From assembly GCA_050084985.1 (NCBI GenBank), contig JBITNC010000001.1:213466001-213530000 (forward strand): a DNA stretch of 64,000 nt. The letters run 5' to 3'. The DNA is from Nageia nagi (taxonomy: Eukaryota > Pinophyta). Under the pieces are notes generated by a model. It ran no database searches. It was not told the origin of the DNA and was given only the letters and a program-made list of their open reading frames with translations. Below, piece by piece: positions 1 through 11,165 of this stretch; position 1 is the first letter of the stretch; each line of letters opens with the position of its first letter. A program made the translations under genes and the position numbers.

Positions 1-1950
1 CTCTATATGAAGCATGGACAGGAAAGAAACCTAACATCTCACACTTTAGAGTCTTCAGTTGTGATGCATTTGCCTTCATTACCTCAAAGAAAAGAAATAA
101 GTTGGATAAAAGATCAAAAAAATGCATCTTTGTGGGGTATGATAATTAGCATAGAGGTTACAGGCTCTACTCCTCATCCCATAAAATAGTCTTTATTTCT
201 AGGGATGTCAAGTTCAATGAACTTCCTGAGGATACGACTTCTCATGCTGAGATGTCTAATTTAGATGATTCTTTTCCAGCACCTAACTAGTTGGATGATC
301 ATGTAGGGAAGTCACCATAGGAGCAAAATTCTCCAGCTCAGAGAATTACAAGAAGTATGACCTTGAATAAATCTTTATTTGCCAAAATTGATAATATGAA
401 TGAGCCATCAACCTTCAAAGAAGCTTCCAAGCAAGAGTGTTGGATTGAAGCTATGAAAGTTGAGTATGAGGTGCTCATGAAAAATGAAACTTGGGATTTG
501 GTTCCTTATCCCAATGAGAAAAATGTGATTGGAAATAAATGGATATACAAGGTCAAGTACAATTCTGATGGAGAAATTGAAAAATATAAAGCAAGGTTAG
601 TGGCCAAAGGATTCACTCAAAAATATGGTATTGATTATGAGGAAACCTTTGCTCCTATGGCCAAGATGCCTACTATCAGGATAATCCTTGCTCTTTCTGC
701 AGCTCAAGGATGGAAAGTTTTTTCAACTTGATGTCAAGAGTGCATTTCTCAATGGTGACTTGGATGTAGAAATCTACATGAATCAACCAGAAGGATTTAT
801 TCCAAAAGGAAAAGAGTCTCTTGTGTGTAAGCTAAAGAAGTCTCTGTATGGACTTAAGCAAGCACCTAGAGCATGGTATAAGAAAATTTTAGGATTCTTT
901 GTAGATATTGGTTTTTCCAAGTGCTTCTCTAACTCAGATCTCTATGTACTCAATCAAGGAAAAGATGTGGTCTTAATTCTCCTTTATGTGGATGATCTTC
1001 TCATAATTGGCAATAATATTGAAATCATCCAAGAGTGCATATCCAAACTAAAGGCAACATTTGAAATGACTAATCTAGGTATATTGCATTACTATCTTGG
1101 GATGCAAGTATACCAACATAAAGATTGTACTTATCTTAGTCAATCTAAGTATATATCAGACATCTTACAAAAGTTTGGAATGGAGGAGTGTAGATATGTT
1201 GCAATACCTATTTCTCTTGGAATCATTGTATCTCTAAGCTCAGATTCTTAGTTGGCTGATGCTATAGGTTATAGGTAATTGATTGGTAGTCTTCTATATC
1301 TGACTATCTCTCAACCTGATATTGCCTTTGCAGTGAATCTGATGGCACGATTCATGCAAAAACCATATGTTGAACACCTCAATGCTATTAAACAAATCTT
1401 GAGGTATGTGGTAGGGACAAAGGATCTTGCTCTTAAGTATTCCAAAGTTCCCTTGATTGTTCTCTCTGGATTCTTAGATTTTGATTATGGGGGAGATAGA
1501 GATGATAGAAAATCAACCTCTGCATATGTGTTTAGCATTGGTTCAAGAGCTATTTCTTGGGCTTCCAAGAAGCAACCTACTATGACTCTTTCTACCATCA
1601 AAGCTGAATATCGAGCCATGTCTGTTGCCACCTAAGAAGCTATTTAGCTAAGGCATATTCTAAATGAAATTAGGTATAAGCAAAATGACCCATATCTTAT
1701 TTCTTCAGACAATCAATTGGCTATCTCTTTGGCTAAGAATCCTGTGTTCCATTAGAGAACCAAACATGTGGAAATCCAAGCCCATTTTATCAGGGAGAAG
1801 GTTCTAGATGACATCATACACTTGGAGTATTTTCCATCTACTAAAAACCCCACTAATTTATTCACCAAGCCCCTTCTTGAAGCTCAGTTCAGCAAGCTTA
1901 GGGATTCTCTTGGGTTGGTGAAGTTGCCCTCAAGGGGGAGTGAAGTTTGA
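1..1950 (+). pseudogene. Ty1/copia pol remnant (integrase C-terminus, RT, RNase H)
   Basis: Decayed 3' half of a copia-type polyprotein; the 5' part lies off the left edge. From nucleotide 3 the frame reads an integrase C-terminal segment (AWTGKKP, then FVGYD). A connection with RITRSM leads into reverse transcriptase: WIEAMKVEYEVLMKNETWDLV, then NKWIYKVKYNSDGEIEKYKARL. The frame shifts near 718-730 in a run of T, then continues with QLDVKSAFLNGDL, LYGLKQAPRAWY and the catalytic LYVDDLL near 985-1005. RNase H follows (GSLLYLTISQPDIAFAV, later KSTSAYVF and ISWASKKQ) and ends in TKPL and a stop at 1950. Several in-frame stops (for example near 1250, 1633 and 1755) show it is dead. Family order and motifs are clear; the lineage within copia is not assigned. 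Confidence 0.93.
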
Positions 1951-2956
1951 ACTTTTGTTAGTGATGATAACTTCACCTCTAAGAGGCTCTTTTATTATTG
2001 TTATATAGTATGTGTTGATTATTATATACCTCCATGGTAAGTTTTATCTGCATGACAAACTTGTTGTACATTTTTATACCTCAATGGTAAGTTTGCTCTG
2101 CGTGACAAACTTGTTGTATATTTTCATACCTCCGTGGTAAGTTTGCTCTGCATGACAAACTTGTTGTACATTTTTATACCTCCATGGTAAGTTTGCTCTG
2201 CATGACAAACTTGTTGTACATTTTATACCTCCATAGTAAGTTTGCTCTGCATGACAAACTTGTTGTACATTTTACACCTCCGTGGTAAGTTTGCTCTATG
2301 TGACAAACTTGTTGTACATTTTACACCTTCATGGTAAGTTTGCTCTGCATGACAAACTTGTTGTACAATTTTTTTAGCATATAATTAATATACCTCCATG
2401 GTAAGTTCACTTTGCATGAGGAACTTGTTGTACATTCTATACCTCTGTGGTGAGTTTGCTCTACGTGAAAAACTTATTGTACAATTTTTATGCTCTATTA
2501 ATAATCAACACATGTCTATATACAATAGGTGACTATGAGTGATGGCTTGGCATCTCTGTGATGACTTATAGTGCACCATTGATCAGTTATTTATAAGATG
2601 GCATTATTTGATTCTCTTATTTGAATATATGATGCATCTAACCAATCTTGTTCATGAGTTGCTTGTAGCATGCAGGATCTTCTTCAGAAATGTATGTTAC
2701 TCACCTTGTGTAAGCAAGCTCATGGAGACTCACATGTCAGCTTAAAGTTGATCGACTATTATGTACAGTGAAACCAATGGTGGTTAATGATTGTATTGTA
2801 AACCATTTTGTCAAATGGTAATGTAGTGAGTCTCATACTAGTTCTCAAAAAGATTCTCAAATATGTAAATGTTCTCATCTTCGCTTGTATCTCTATGGAG
2901 GAGAACTCTCTCTTACTCTCTCTCTTCTCTCTTCTACGCTCTATCCCAATATTGCA
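1941..2956 (+). repeat. Probable 3' LTR of the copia remnant
   Basis: The RNase H stop is followed at once by the polypurine tract AAGGGGGAG (1932-1940) and then TG, the normal layout of a copia 3' LTR start. A block ending in TCTATCCCAATATTGCA gives a TG...CA unit of about 1.0 kb with a CT-rich stretch (2908-2945) near its end. It contains the 49-bp tandem array. The other reading is that this is untranslated 3' sequence and the true LTR starts at 2968 after a second, identical polypurine tract. No second LTR copy lies in the window to decide. Confidence 0.5.
2027..2490 (+). repeat. 49-bp tandem repeat, nine copies
   Basis: Nine head-to-tail units of 48-52 bp, each starting TACCTCCATGGTAAGTTTGC and running through a GACAAACTTGTTGTACATTT core. 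The units differ by a few bases, mainly transitions, and one (the seventh) carries a short AT insertion before the next unit. The array lies between the copia RNase H and the second polypurine tract. It has no spacer structure, so it is a minisatellite, not a CRISPR array. Copies of Ty1/copia LTRs with internal minisatellites are known in plants; whether this one is family-wide cannot be told from one copy. Confidence 0.93.
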
Positions 2957-3013
2957 TTAAGGGGGAGTGTTAGAATTTGTAATAAAATATTGTGAATATC
3001 TAAACTCCTTGTA

Positions 3014-3067
3014 AATTCAATTAATCACTTAAAGGATATGTGGATACCCTAAGGGATTAATTGAATT
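3014..3067. repeat. 13-bp perfect inverted repeat in the LTR-like block
   Basis: AATTCAATTAATC at 3014-3026 is the exact reverse complement of GATTAATTGAATT at 3055-3067, with a 28-bp loop that itself holds partly complementary AAAGG and CCCTAAGGG. It lies about 125 bp upstream of the TATA box, in the U3-like part. Confidence 0.8.
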
Positions 3068-3191
3068 CTTTATTATGTGTGGACTTTGACCTTACCATGG
3101 GGTTAGTTGGTAGGTTAAAGTTAGGTCATACATTTATTGTAACCCTAACCTTACCCTTGGGTTAAAGGGAGGTTAGGGAGGTGCTCTCAAG

Positions 3192-3200
3192 CTATAAATA
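3192..3200 (+). promoter_or_regulatory. TATA box of LTR-like block
   Basis: CTATAAATA followed by GAGGG, in the expected place of a copia LTR promoter, about 225 bp after the presumed LTR start. Confidence 0.55.
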
Positions 3201-3449
3201 GAGGGCCTATCCTCTTGTAACACAACTAAGTTTTTGGAGTAAGATTACTCTACTAGTTTGTGTAGGAGAGGAAGAGAATTATAGTAAGAGGTGCATAGAT
3301 TGAGAATAGAGAACTAGTTGTGGATGTACTCCCAAGGAGGGAGGAACCACATTATATTTGTGTTATCTTGTGTGAATGGTGTTATGTTGAATGATTGAGT
3401 TTCCTAGTCTTTGACCTTGAGAATTAGAGTAGGTCTAATTCCTTCAATG

Positions 3450-4828
3450 GTCTTACGCCAAAATAATTCAAGTCAATACTAAGGAAGAATTATGTAAGAA
3501 AGAGGCATTATGGAGGGATAAGGAGGTCTAGGAGCCTCAAGAAGAGCCTAATGTTTATGATGCTCACCAATATTACTAACATCATTTGGATGCATTCTTA
3601 TATACCCAAAGATGTAAATGTTGTTATTATCATCTCCATTACCAAGAAGGGATATCTTACCATTCATGAAAAGTATAGGGGATTTCTCTAATCAATATCC
3701 TTCTAAATAATTTGACAACCATTATGATTAGGAGATGCACTTTTGAGCTTAAGTAAATGGGATTTTTAGTAAAATACAAGCAAGCTTTAGAGATGGTGAG
3801 GAGTGTATTAGTTAGAAGGAAGCCCTTCATGAGATCATTCTAAGGAGAAAGACCATTATCAATAAGACAACTTATGGGGACTTAATTGAATTCAAGAAGG
3901 CCTATAAAATTGTTCCTCATGAAGATATATTAAGAAAACTATTTACTTATAGTGTTAGAGGGAGGATATTTAACTTCTTCAAGATGTTGTATGGTTCTTC
4001 TTTGATGAAGATTAGGCATGGTAGTTTGGTGTTTGGGAATGTGCCTATCTAGATAGGTGTTATACAAGGGTGCCTAGGCTTCCCAACATTATTTAACATA
4101 TTCATAAATAACATACTTAATGGGTTATAAGAGAAAGGCATGGTGGTGCCAAAATAATCAGAGTGGATAGCTAGCCTTGTTTTTGGTAACAACCTAGTTT
4201 TTCTTGTAGAGTGTATGGATGATTTGAGAAGCCTTATTAAGGGAGTGTATGATTAGGATTTTATGTGGGTGATGTAGTGTGTAATTGATAAATTTAAAGG
4301 CATGGTGTTGTTAAGTAATGAATATGATCTAAATAATGTTTATCTTTTGATTGGTAATGATAAGATCAAGGTGTGTGAAAGCTATAAGTACTTGGGGTAG
4401 AGATAAATTCTAATTTTTTAATATCAAAGGTTGTGAAGGATAAAGTTTTAGTAGGTTAGAGGGTTTTATTTAGTCTTATAAGCTTCCTATAATATATAAG
4501 GATTCTTGTGTGGACCAAGGTTACTACATTTAAGGCGCATGTTCTTCCAATCCTTACCTTTGATGCTAAGATTGTTGGTATATTCAATTTTAGTGTGTAG
4601 CTTCCATTGGAGAGAGTTTTTATGGAAGGAATGAAATGTATTATTGGTAAAGGCTATACATATATAAAATTATTAGTGTGTGTTTTGCATAGAGAGTTAA
4701 ACATCCTACCTATTCTAGTGTTTAATTTTAGTCAAAGGGCTAGGGCATTGAAGAAGTATCCAAAGCTCAAAATATGGATTACTGAACTTAATAATAATAA
4801 TCCTACATATAAGGTGGGTTGTAAATGA
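3450..4828 (+). pseudogene. Decayed LINE (non-LTR) reverse transcriptase
   Basis: Broken reading frames carry, in order, the signature of a plant LINE reverse transcriptase. First comes an 'I..I.KKG...I.(K/N)YRGF' segment near 3630-3690. Then a fingers segment with 'AY(D/K)IVPHE' and 'IFNFFKMLYGSS' (3898-3995) leads to 'GVIQGCLGFPTLFNIFINN' (4050-4110), the region before the catalytic motif. Last is 'VCESYKYLG' (4375-4397), typical of the LINE thumb. The last open piece (4607-4828, 73 codons, ending TYKVGCK) resembles a LINE C-terminus (LERV..., R-A). Many stops and frameshifts interrupt it. No APE endonuclease or poly-A tail was recognised. The following TIR element starts one base after its last stop. 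Confidence 0.65.
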
Positions 4829-5829
4829 TATTTGATTCATGAGTAAGTGAAAGAAGATGAGTCTCGCATTTGGCCAAAAAGTGGAACTATTTTCCTTGAT
4901 TTTTAGGTTTTCTCATACTTGATCTCAAAATTTGAAGCACTTAGAGTCTGATTCATGAAAAAGGTTAGTTTGGAAAAAATGTAGTTCTCAAATTCTAGTT
5001 TTCAAATATGTAATTTATTCTAATACATATATGATATAAATTAATATTTAGCATGCATGTTTAAAAGCCATTTTTTAAAAAATATAGTTTTGGGACCATA
5101 CCCCCATTGTGTTTAACAATCATAATTGGATCTATATTAAAATATATTTTAAAATCCTTTTGAATAAAGATACATAAGAAACTAAAGTTTGTGAAGGATA
5201 TTTTTTTATAATTTTTTCATGATTATTTTATTTTTTATTGATCATGATTACCATTTCAAAAATTGGTCATGTCCAATAAGCATAATTTGACCTAAAATTA
5301 TCATGTTTGATTTTTTTTTATTTTTATATTATGAAGTATTGTATGCATATTATGGACATATATTATTTTTTTATTAATTTAAAAAAATAAAAACTTACTA
5401 AATGAATATAAACACACAATATTTAAAAATACAATTTAAAGATCATACCCTTCATGTTCGTCTAGCATAATTGGACCTAAATTAAGATACTTTTTAAATC
5501 TTTTTGGTTAAAGATACCTAAGATACTAAATATTATGGAGGATTTTTTTTGTATTTTTCATAAATATTTTATTTTTTATTAATTTTTTATTAGTGATGAT
5601 TATCATTTTGAAAAATACTCATTTTTAGCAAGCATAATTTGAATAAAATTTATCATTTTTAATTTATTTTTATTTAACTTGTGAAGAATTATATGTAGAT
5701 TATGCACATATTTGTATTTTTCATAACTCCAAAATAATAAAAAGTGATTAAATAAATACAAAAACCTAGTAGTTAATAAGACTTCCTCCAAAGTGGGACT
5801 CATCTTCTTGCACTTACCCTAATCAAATA
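4829..5829. mobile_element. 1.0-kb terminal-inverted-repeat element, no transposase
   Basis: The ends are inverted repeats of about 42-45 bp. The left end TATTTGATT...GTAAGTG (4829-4873) matches the reverse complement of the right end (5785-5829), including the shared stretch AAGAAGATGAGTC. The inside is over 75% A+T by eye. It holds a tandem duplication with a period near 349 bp: about 5085-5432 and 5434-5780 share 'CATAATTGGA(T/C)CTA', 'GATAC(A/C)TAAGA' and 'AAGCATAATTTGA' in the same order. No transposase is encoded; a 66-codon minus-strand frame at 5603-5803 is AT noise. I could not identify a clear target duplication, so the superfamily is not assigned. A non-autonomous DNA transposon (MITE-like) is the best fit. 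Confidence 0.7.
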
Positions 5830-6344
5830 CTCTTATGGTTTAAAATAAATAGCCCCAATGCTAGGTTAGATGTGAAGAAGATTTTGAAAGATGTGTGGAA
5901 GAGCTAGGAACAAAAACACCTAACATGTGCATTGAATTTCTACTTGGATTACAAACTCTTGAATACTAAATCCTTTATCAAATGGGTGTAAAGAGATGAG
6001 TGTCTCTTAGAAGAAGCCACTTCTTTGTTTCTCAATTCTAAAGTTGGATGGTGTATGTATGTTGGCTAATAGAACTATTTCCCTAGGCATCCTTAACCCC
6101 TCTAGTATTGGTGGATGTGTCCTATGTGGCTACATGGGGGGTAATTCCCTTATACATGTGATCCTAGACTACATATATCCTTCACTTTTACCTATTAAAG
6201 CAACCAGTACCTTGAAGAGACTCTTGGATAAACTTGATAGTATACTCCTTAGGGCTGATTTAGACCCACTTGGATCACCTATATATTATTTTGATTTGGA
6301 TTTTTACTCAACACAAGATATGGATATTCTCCCATAGATATGTT
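5830..6344 (+). other. Unassigned flank with one 97-codon frame
   Basis: About 0.5 kb between the TIR element and the family C region. A frame at 6044-6337 is open for 97 codons (MDGVCMLANRT...). I do not recognise it and see no conserved motif, and its surroundings are full of stops. It may be the tail of the interrupted LINE, but no motif supports this. Confidence 0.25.
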
Positions 6345-9149
6345 TCATGCACTCAAACATGTTTCCTTACTTTCTCTACACCTATATGGGTAGTGTAGTA
6401 GGTATTGCTTAATCAAGTGGTTTGGTGATAGCTCACATCTAAGGGGAACTTTAGACTTCAATCCTATGGATAACCTTATTAAGATGGTTATGCCTCTATT
6501 TTGAAGAGTATTTAAGGAATCTTGGTAGAGTGAACCATAAATTTGGGTCCCTTTCATCCTTAACTAGATGCCTATATAAGTAGGGCATTTCCTTCTTAGA
6601 CATGATACTACCACTATAGAAGTAGGTGTAGATGTTAGTTCCAGATCACAAAATATATTAACACTATAGGCATAACCGTAATAAGGTTGTTGGAGTCAAC
6701 TAATTAATTATAGGGGTTCCTTTTCTACATTCATTAGGGATGCTTCATTGAGAGAATTCCCCAAATCATGAATTAATGCCTATTACTATTAGTACATATA
6801 AATACTAGAGAGAAGTGATCATTCTAATATAGTAATTCATACAAGCCTCAACTTGTAAGTGAAATATTAAGGGAGGTAACTAGTATGGTACTACAAAGTG
6901 AACTCCTAAGGCCTTTGGCATGCCCCTTAGCCAAAAATCCTCTTAAGTTCTAAATGAGAATAATTAAGAAAAACGTGACTAGATAGAAGAGTACTTGGTG
7001 GGACTTGGTGGATTAGTGTATGATCCAATATATAAAACTCATGTAAACATGAATTGATGGGCTCCCAAGTCATAAACATATGTATGTAGATAATAGTTCA
7101 TGGTTTTGCATATTAGTGGTATCTAGATATGTTGGGTATACCTATAACTTGCTATATATTGGCAAAAGTTGGGGAAATATCTCCTTTATATTATGGTAAT
7201 TAGTGGTTTTATTTCAAGTTGTAAGGTAATGATATATGAAGGGGAATGTTTGTAGTGTGGTATTCCTTGAGTTTATTACCATTGGATGTTGATCCTATTG
7301 TGGAGTATGATAGGGAAGTGATGTTTCCACCTATGATAGGTGATTAAAGTTTGATTTAGATTATGTACAAGAGAACATCCCCCTCCTTTAGAGATTTAAA
7401 TGGGGGAGAGTAGCCTTGCAAGCCCCTTGTCTTCATAATAGAACAAGTTATAGTTATGGATAAGCAAAGTGAGACTCTTCTTAGTGAATATGTATTCTTA
7501 CACCTCTATTAGATTAGAGATTCTAATGCATGCTTATATGGATTTAGTGATTTATTAGAGAGAATAGATCTTATGAATCACTAGAAATGGGGATTTGACC
7601 ATGTATAATGTTCTTGTAGAAATTCTATGAATCACTTTAGGTATGTCATATTGAGAGTGATCAAACCTTGGACTTATTACTATGTGGATTCAATTAGCTC
7701 TTGATTTCCATAAGAGTGGATAGTTTAGGGGAGGAAATGTGCATTCTCTCAATAAGAAAAGTCAAAATGAAAAGGAATAGTGAATTTCATCCAAACTTCC
7801 CTTGTATTAACTAGATCATGGAGATCAATGAAGAAGGAATTTTAGAAATAAAGACTTTAGAGAATAATGTTTATGCCAACATGATGGGTGTGGTAGATCA
7901 CTTATTATAGTATGGATCTCTCAATGGATGGGAACTCCTTTGTGATGAAGTTATGGAGTGCAAGGTTGTGTTAGTGATATTGGGAAGTGTTGGGTATTCC
8001 TTGGGATATTAATAATGATTGGAATACTAAGTTTACCAATGTATTTTAAGTTGAATGATTTAAATTATAAAGGTGGAGTTTTGAGAGATTAAGTAATTAG
8101 CCTTATATGGATTGGTAGTCTAAAAGGATAAGAGTATATTGGTGCTAATATATCTCCTTAACTAGGCTTGGTGCTATTGTAGTGGAGTGAGAGTTTGTAT
8201 GTAGTATAATCCTTTAGAACTTATGATATATAGAGTAAGTAGATATTTATGTATCAGTATCAAAGTATGTAGTTGTGGTAAGGGTTTTAGATATAATTTT
8301 GAGGGTACTTAATTCAAAGCTAGCTATCTTTGGTTACATGGTATGGGACATATATGCCTTGGTAAAATTAATGAACATACATGACTACATGGGATGGGGC
8401 ATGTAAATAATAAATATAAAATGTAAATCCTCATAATTAATAAAATGGACCAACCCAAAACACTAATAAAATTAAGTATGGTAAGAGCTTAGTTTTGGGG
8501 CTTTGGGAAAGATGAGTAGAAGTGTTAGGTATCACATAGATAACTCTGACTCAAATCTTTGAGCTAGATGGATGGATCCTTAAGAGTGAAATTCATATAT
8601 GAATCCTTAGTATGTTGGTTTATGGATAGACTATGCCATCTTAGATAATACTCTAAGGGATGGTTAGGTGTTCCTTCAAGTTCCACTAGTTAAATTTGTA
8701 AGAGGTTAAGGCGGATAGTTACTAACCAATTTAGGTTCAATCTTAAGGGAATCTATAACTAGGATATTATATATGATTTTTGATTATGAGTGAATTATAT
8801 GGTGAATATGGATATGCTAGAAGGAAAATACCAACATAAATCAATAGTGAGGATGTGGATAGAAAGGCATTTATTCTAGGTAATGTCTCCATGAGTTGGT
8901 GTTAAGGATATAAACCCCATTTTTAATGGGATGAATGTCACCCTTAAGGTTTTCCTACTAGTGGGATATAAAAAAGTTAGAGTTATCACCTCTAGTTATG
9001 TTATTATTATATTCAATATAGATAACCAATGAGGCAATGAAGGAAATAACTTTCAAGGTTGAAAAGATGAGAAAGAGTAATGCATTTTGGACCCCTCCTA
9101 TAGTGTGTTGTTGATTAGGTCATCAACTATTCTAAGTGGAGAAGAATAT
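6345..9149 (+). pseudogene. Internal region of old LTR element C1 (decayed)
   Basis: No usable reading frame. The stretch from about 7100 aligns by eye, in the same order, with 47700-49736. Shared landmarks are a purine-rich 'TTTAA(A/G)TGGGGGAGAG' (7390 and 48022), 'GAGGGTACTTAAT' (about 8302 and 48843), 'GATGAGTAGAAGTGTT' (8511 and 49049) and 'GGATAGACTA' (8627 and 49163). Both copies end in an AAGTGG(A/G)GA(A/G)-type purine tract directly before a TGAGAGGG LTR start. It is therefore the 3' half of an element of family C, of which the second copy retains an RNase H-like segment. Confidence 0.45.
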
Positions 9150-10811
9150 GAGAGGGTGATCTCTCCCAAGAGTTTGAGTAGAGTAGATTGTAACCTCTAA
9201 CACACAAGGAGAACATCCATACCTAGATAATCATGCCTTAGGGATAATGGAGGATAAGAGAGAGAGAGTTCATTCCTATGGTTGGACTATATGATCTAGT
9301 AGGGTGAATAAAGCTTAGGGGGAACTTAGGGATGACACTTAATGAAGGTTATTAGTTGGGTGATGAGCTAGGGATCCTTTGGGTCACTATGGTGGTGTAT
9401 GGCTAGCAATCCTAGTGCTATAATCAACCAAGATCCATGGTTCTCTAAGGGGTTAGGCTATGTCTTAAGGGTGCAAGGCCTTGGGTAGATTATGATTGAT
9501 GAATTGATGAATGGTGGACCTAGATAGATTATCAAGCTATGCCATAATGGGTGAACATCATGTATGGTGGAACCTATATATTGGTGCCTAAGTTGTTGCT
9601 ATGTGTAGTTAATGCTAGTGCCAAGATGTACCTTTAATAGTCCATGCTCCAAGGGGTGGATTATTCTAGTAATTTTACAACTACTATGTTGAGGATGATT
9701 GGTGATTAGTCCCTACACAAGTTGGTGCAATGTAATGTATCCCATTTCAATATAGTTGGTTTGTTGAATCTACCCTATAACCTTGGCTAGCTTTCCATAA
9801 AGCTAACCTACTACCCCTTCTCTTATTCCCTCAATCCTCACTTAATAACTCTTGTAAAATATCATTGATTCATCCATTCTCCTTATTTACTCCATGGTTT
9901 AGCTAAGACACAAAGTACATACAATATTATGGCTACATGTAGAGTGTATCCTATAAGTTCTTCCCATGCATGGTTCTAGGAAGTGTGTGGAGAAACCCTA
10001 CCATATGATATATCATGATCTAGGATCTACTAGTAACATATAAGAGTTACTTAATGTTCATGTTTCTATGTAATTCCATAAGTCCTTCCCATGCTCTTTC
10101 ATTAGAAGTGTGTGGATAAATCCTACGACATGGTGTATCATGATCTAGGGTCTACTTGTAATGTACCATGGCTTCAAGATGTTCATGTTGTTATACAAGT
10201 CCATGAAAAGGATTATAAAATCACAATATAAAAATAGTTCAAGAATACACTCAATGTTGATCCCCTATATATCTTGTACTCCTATTGATCCCTTTCCCAT
10301 ACATGCTCTCTTCATCACCCCATTATATCTTATATTCCTCAGCCTAGTTGCCTTTATAGGTTAGCTAAGGTATGAAGTATGTCTAATGCTACATCTACAT
10401 GTATAACATATCCTATAAATCCTTCCCATGGATGATGGTGGAAAGTGTGTGAAGAAACCCTTTCATATGGTGTATCATAATCTAGGATCTACAAGGAATG
10501 TACCATAGTTTTTTAATGTTCTTATTATTATGCAATTCCATGTAGAGTACTATGGATGCATAATGTAGTGGTAATTGAGAAATACACTCCATGTTGATTA
10601 TAGACTACACAAATCCTACTTTATCTTACACTCCCCTTGATCCCTTACCTTTTGACCCTCTTTCCATTACATCAATCCATACCACATCCCTTTCCCTATT
10701 CCCTATATGGTTTAGCTAAGGCATGAAGTACATCTAAAAAATACATACACCATAGGAAAAATAGCCTCTTTTCTAATTATAGATAGGTATTTTAACCTAA
10801 AACTAATGTGA
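9150..10811 (+). repeat. LTR of family C, first copy
   Basis: Starts TGAGAGGGTGATCTCTCC after the purine tract AAGTGGAGAAGAA and ends about 1.66 kb later in TTTTAACCTAAAACTAA. A colinear relative at 49737-51418 has the same start, the same end and a very similar length. Landmarks shared by both include GGTGAATAAAGCTTAGGGGG, GGATGATTGGTGA and ATTATAGATA(T/G)GTATTTTAACC. The copies are strongly diverged, so this is an old insertion. Confidence 0.6.
9951..10720 (+). repeat. Degenerate direct repeats inside family C LTR
   Basis: Three partial units (starting near 9951, 10077 and 10411) share 'CTATAA(G/A)T(C/T)CTTCCCATG', 'GTGTGTG(G/A)A(G/T)AAA' and 'TATCATGATCTAGG(A/G)TCTAC'. The matching section of the other family C LTR has related units, so repetition is a property of this LTR and not a local event. 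Confidence 0.6.
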
Positions 10812-11165
10812 GAGGGAAATCTATCATAGGGGTATGAGTGGAATAGACCATAATATCTAGCACATAAGAAGCACTTATAAACTTGAGCTACCATGCTTAG
10901 GGGCCCTTTGGGCCCCTATGATGGTGCATGGCTTAGCAAGCTTGGTATAGTAGTGGAATAGGATCTTGATGCTCCAAGGGGCTAGGTTACACCTTAAGGG
11001 TGTTATTCCCTAAGTAGTATATTACTATGGAATTAATTGGTAAGGATTAGCCTAGGTAGGTTTCTCAATGGTCTATACATGAGTTTTTACATAGTACATT
11101 AAGGGAGTCATGCTCCAAGTGATGAATCATGTTGGTACTATCATAGTTGGTATCATAGCCTCTTA
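10812..11165 (+). repeat. Partial second LTR of family C, abutting the first
   Basis: Directly after the first LTR another TGAGAGGG start occurs (GTATGAGTGGA, GCTTAGGGGCC). It matches the start of the 49737 LTR for about 350 bp, with an internal deletion where GGGGCC meets GGGCCCC. Similarity ends near 'TACTATCATA', followed by TTGGTATCATAGCC (11149-11162), which resembles a tRNA-Met-type primer-binding site (TGGTATCAGAGC). It could be the truncated 5' LTR of a second element whose 3' LTR is at 49737. Confidence 0.45.

Larger units (their letters stand above)
2968..3446 (+). repeat. Second LTR-like block after a polypurine tract
   Basis: AAGGGGGAG (2959-2967) is followed by TGTTAGAATTTG, the usual start of a plant copia LTR. 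The block has a TATA box at 3192-3200 and the promoter-proximal layout of an LTR. The right end is placed only approximately, near AATTCCTTCA, because no partner LTR is available. Either this is the true 3' LTR of the upstream copia element, with the 1941-2956 region internal to it, or it is the end of a different copia element. Confidence 0.5.

Noticed and set aside
7-189. 60-codon frame at the left edge
   Set aside because: Out of frame with the copia integrase segment that occupies the same bases.
2027-2490. Regular array that could be taken for a CRISPR
   Set aside because: Units are contiguous and similar over their whole length, with no unique spacers, and they lie in a plant retrotransposon.
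6044-6337. 97-codon frame as a host gene
   Set aside because: No recognisable domain, promoter or splice signals, in a region of decayed repeats.
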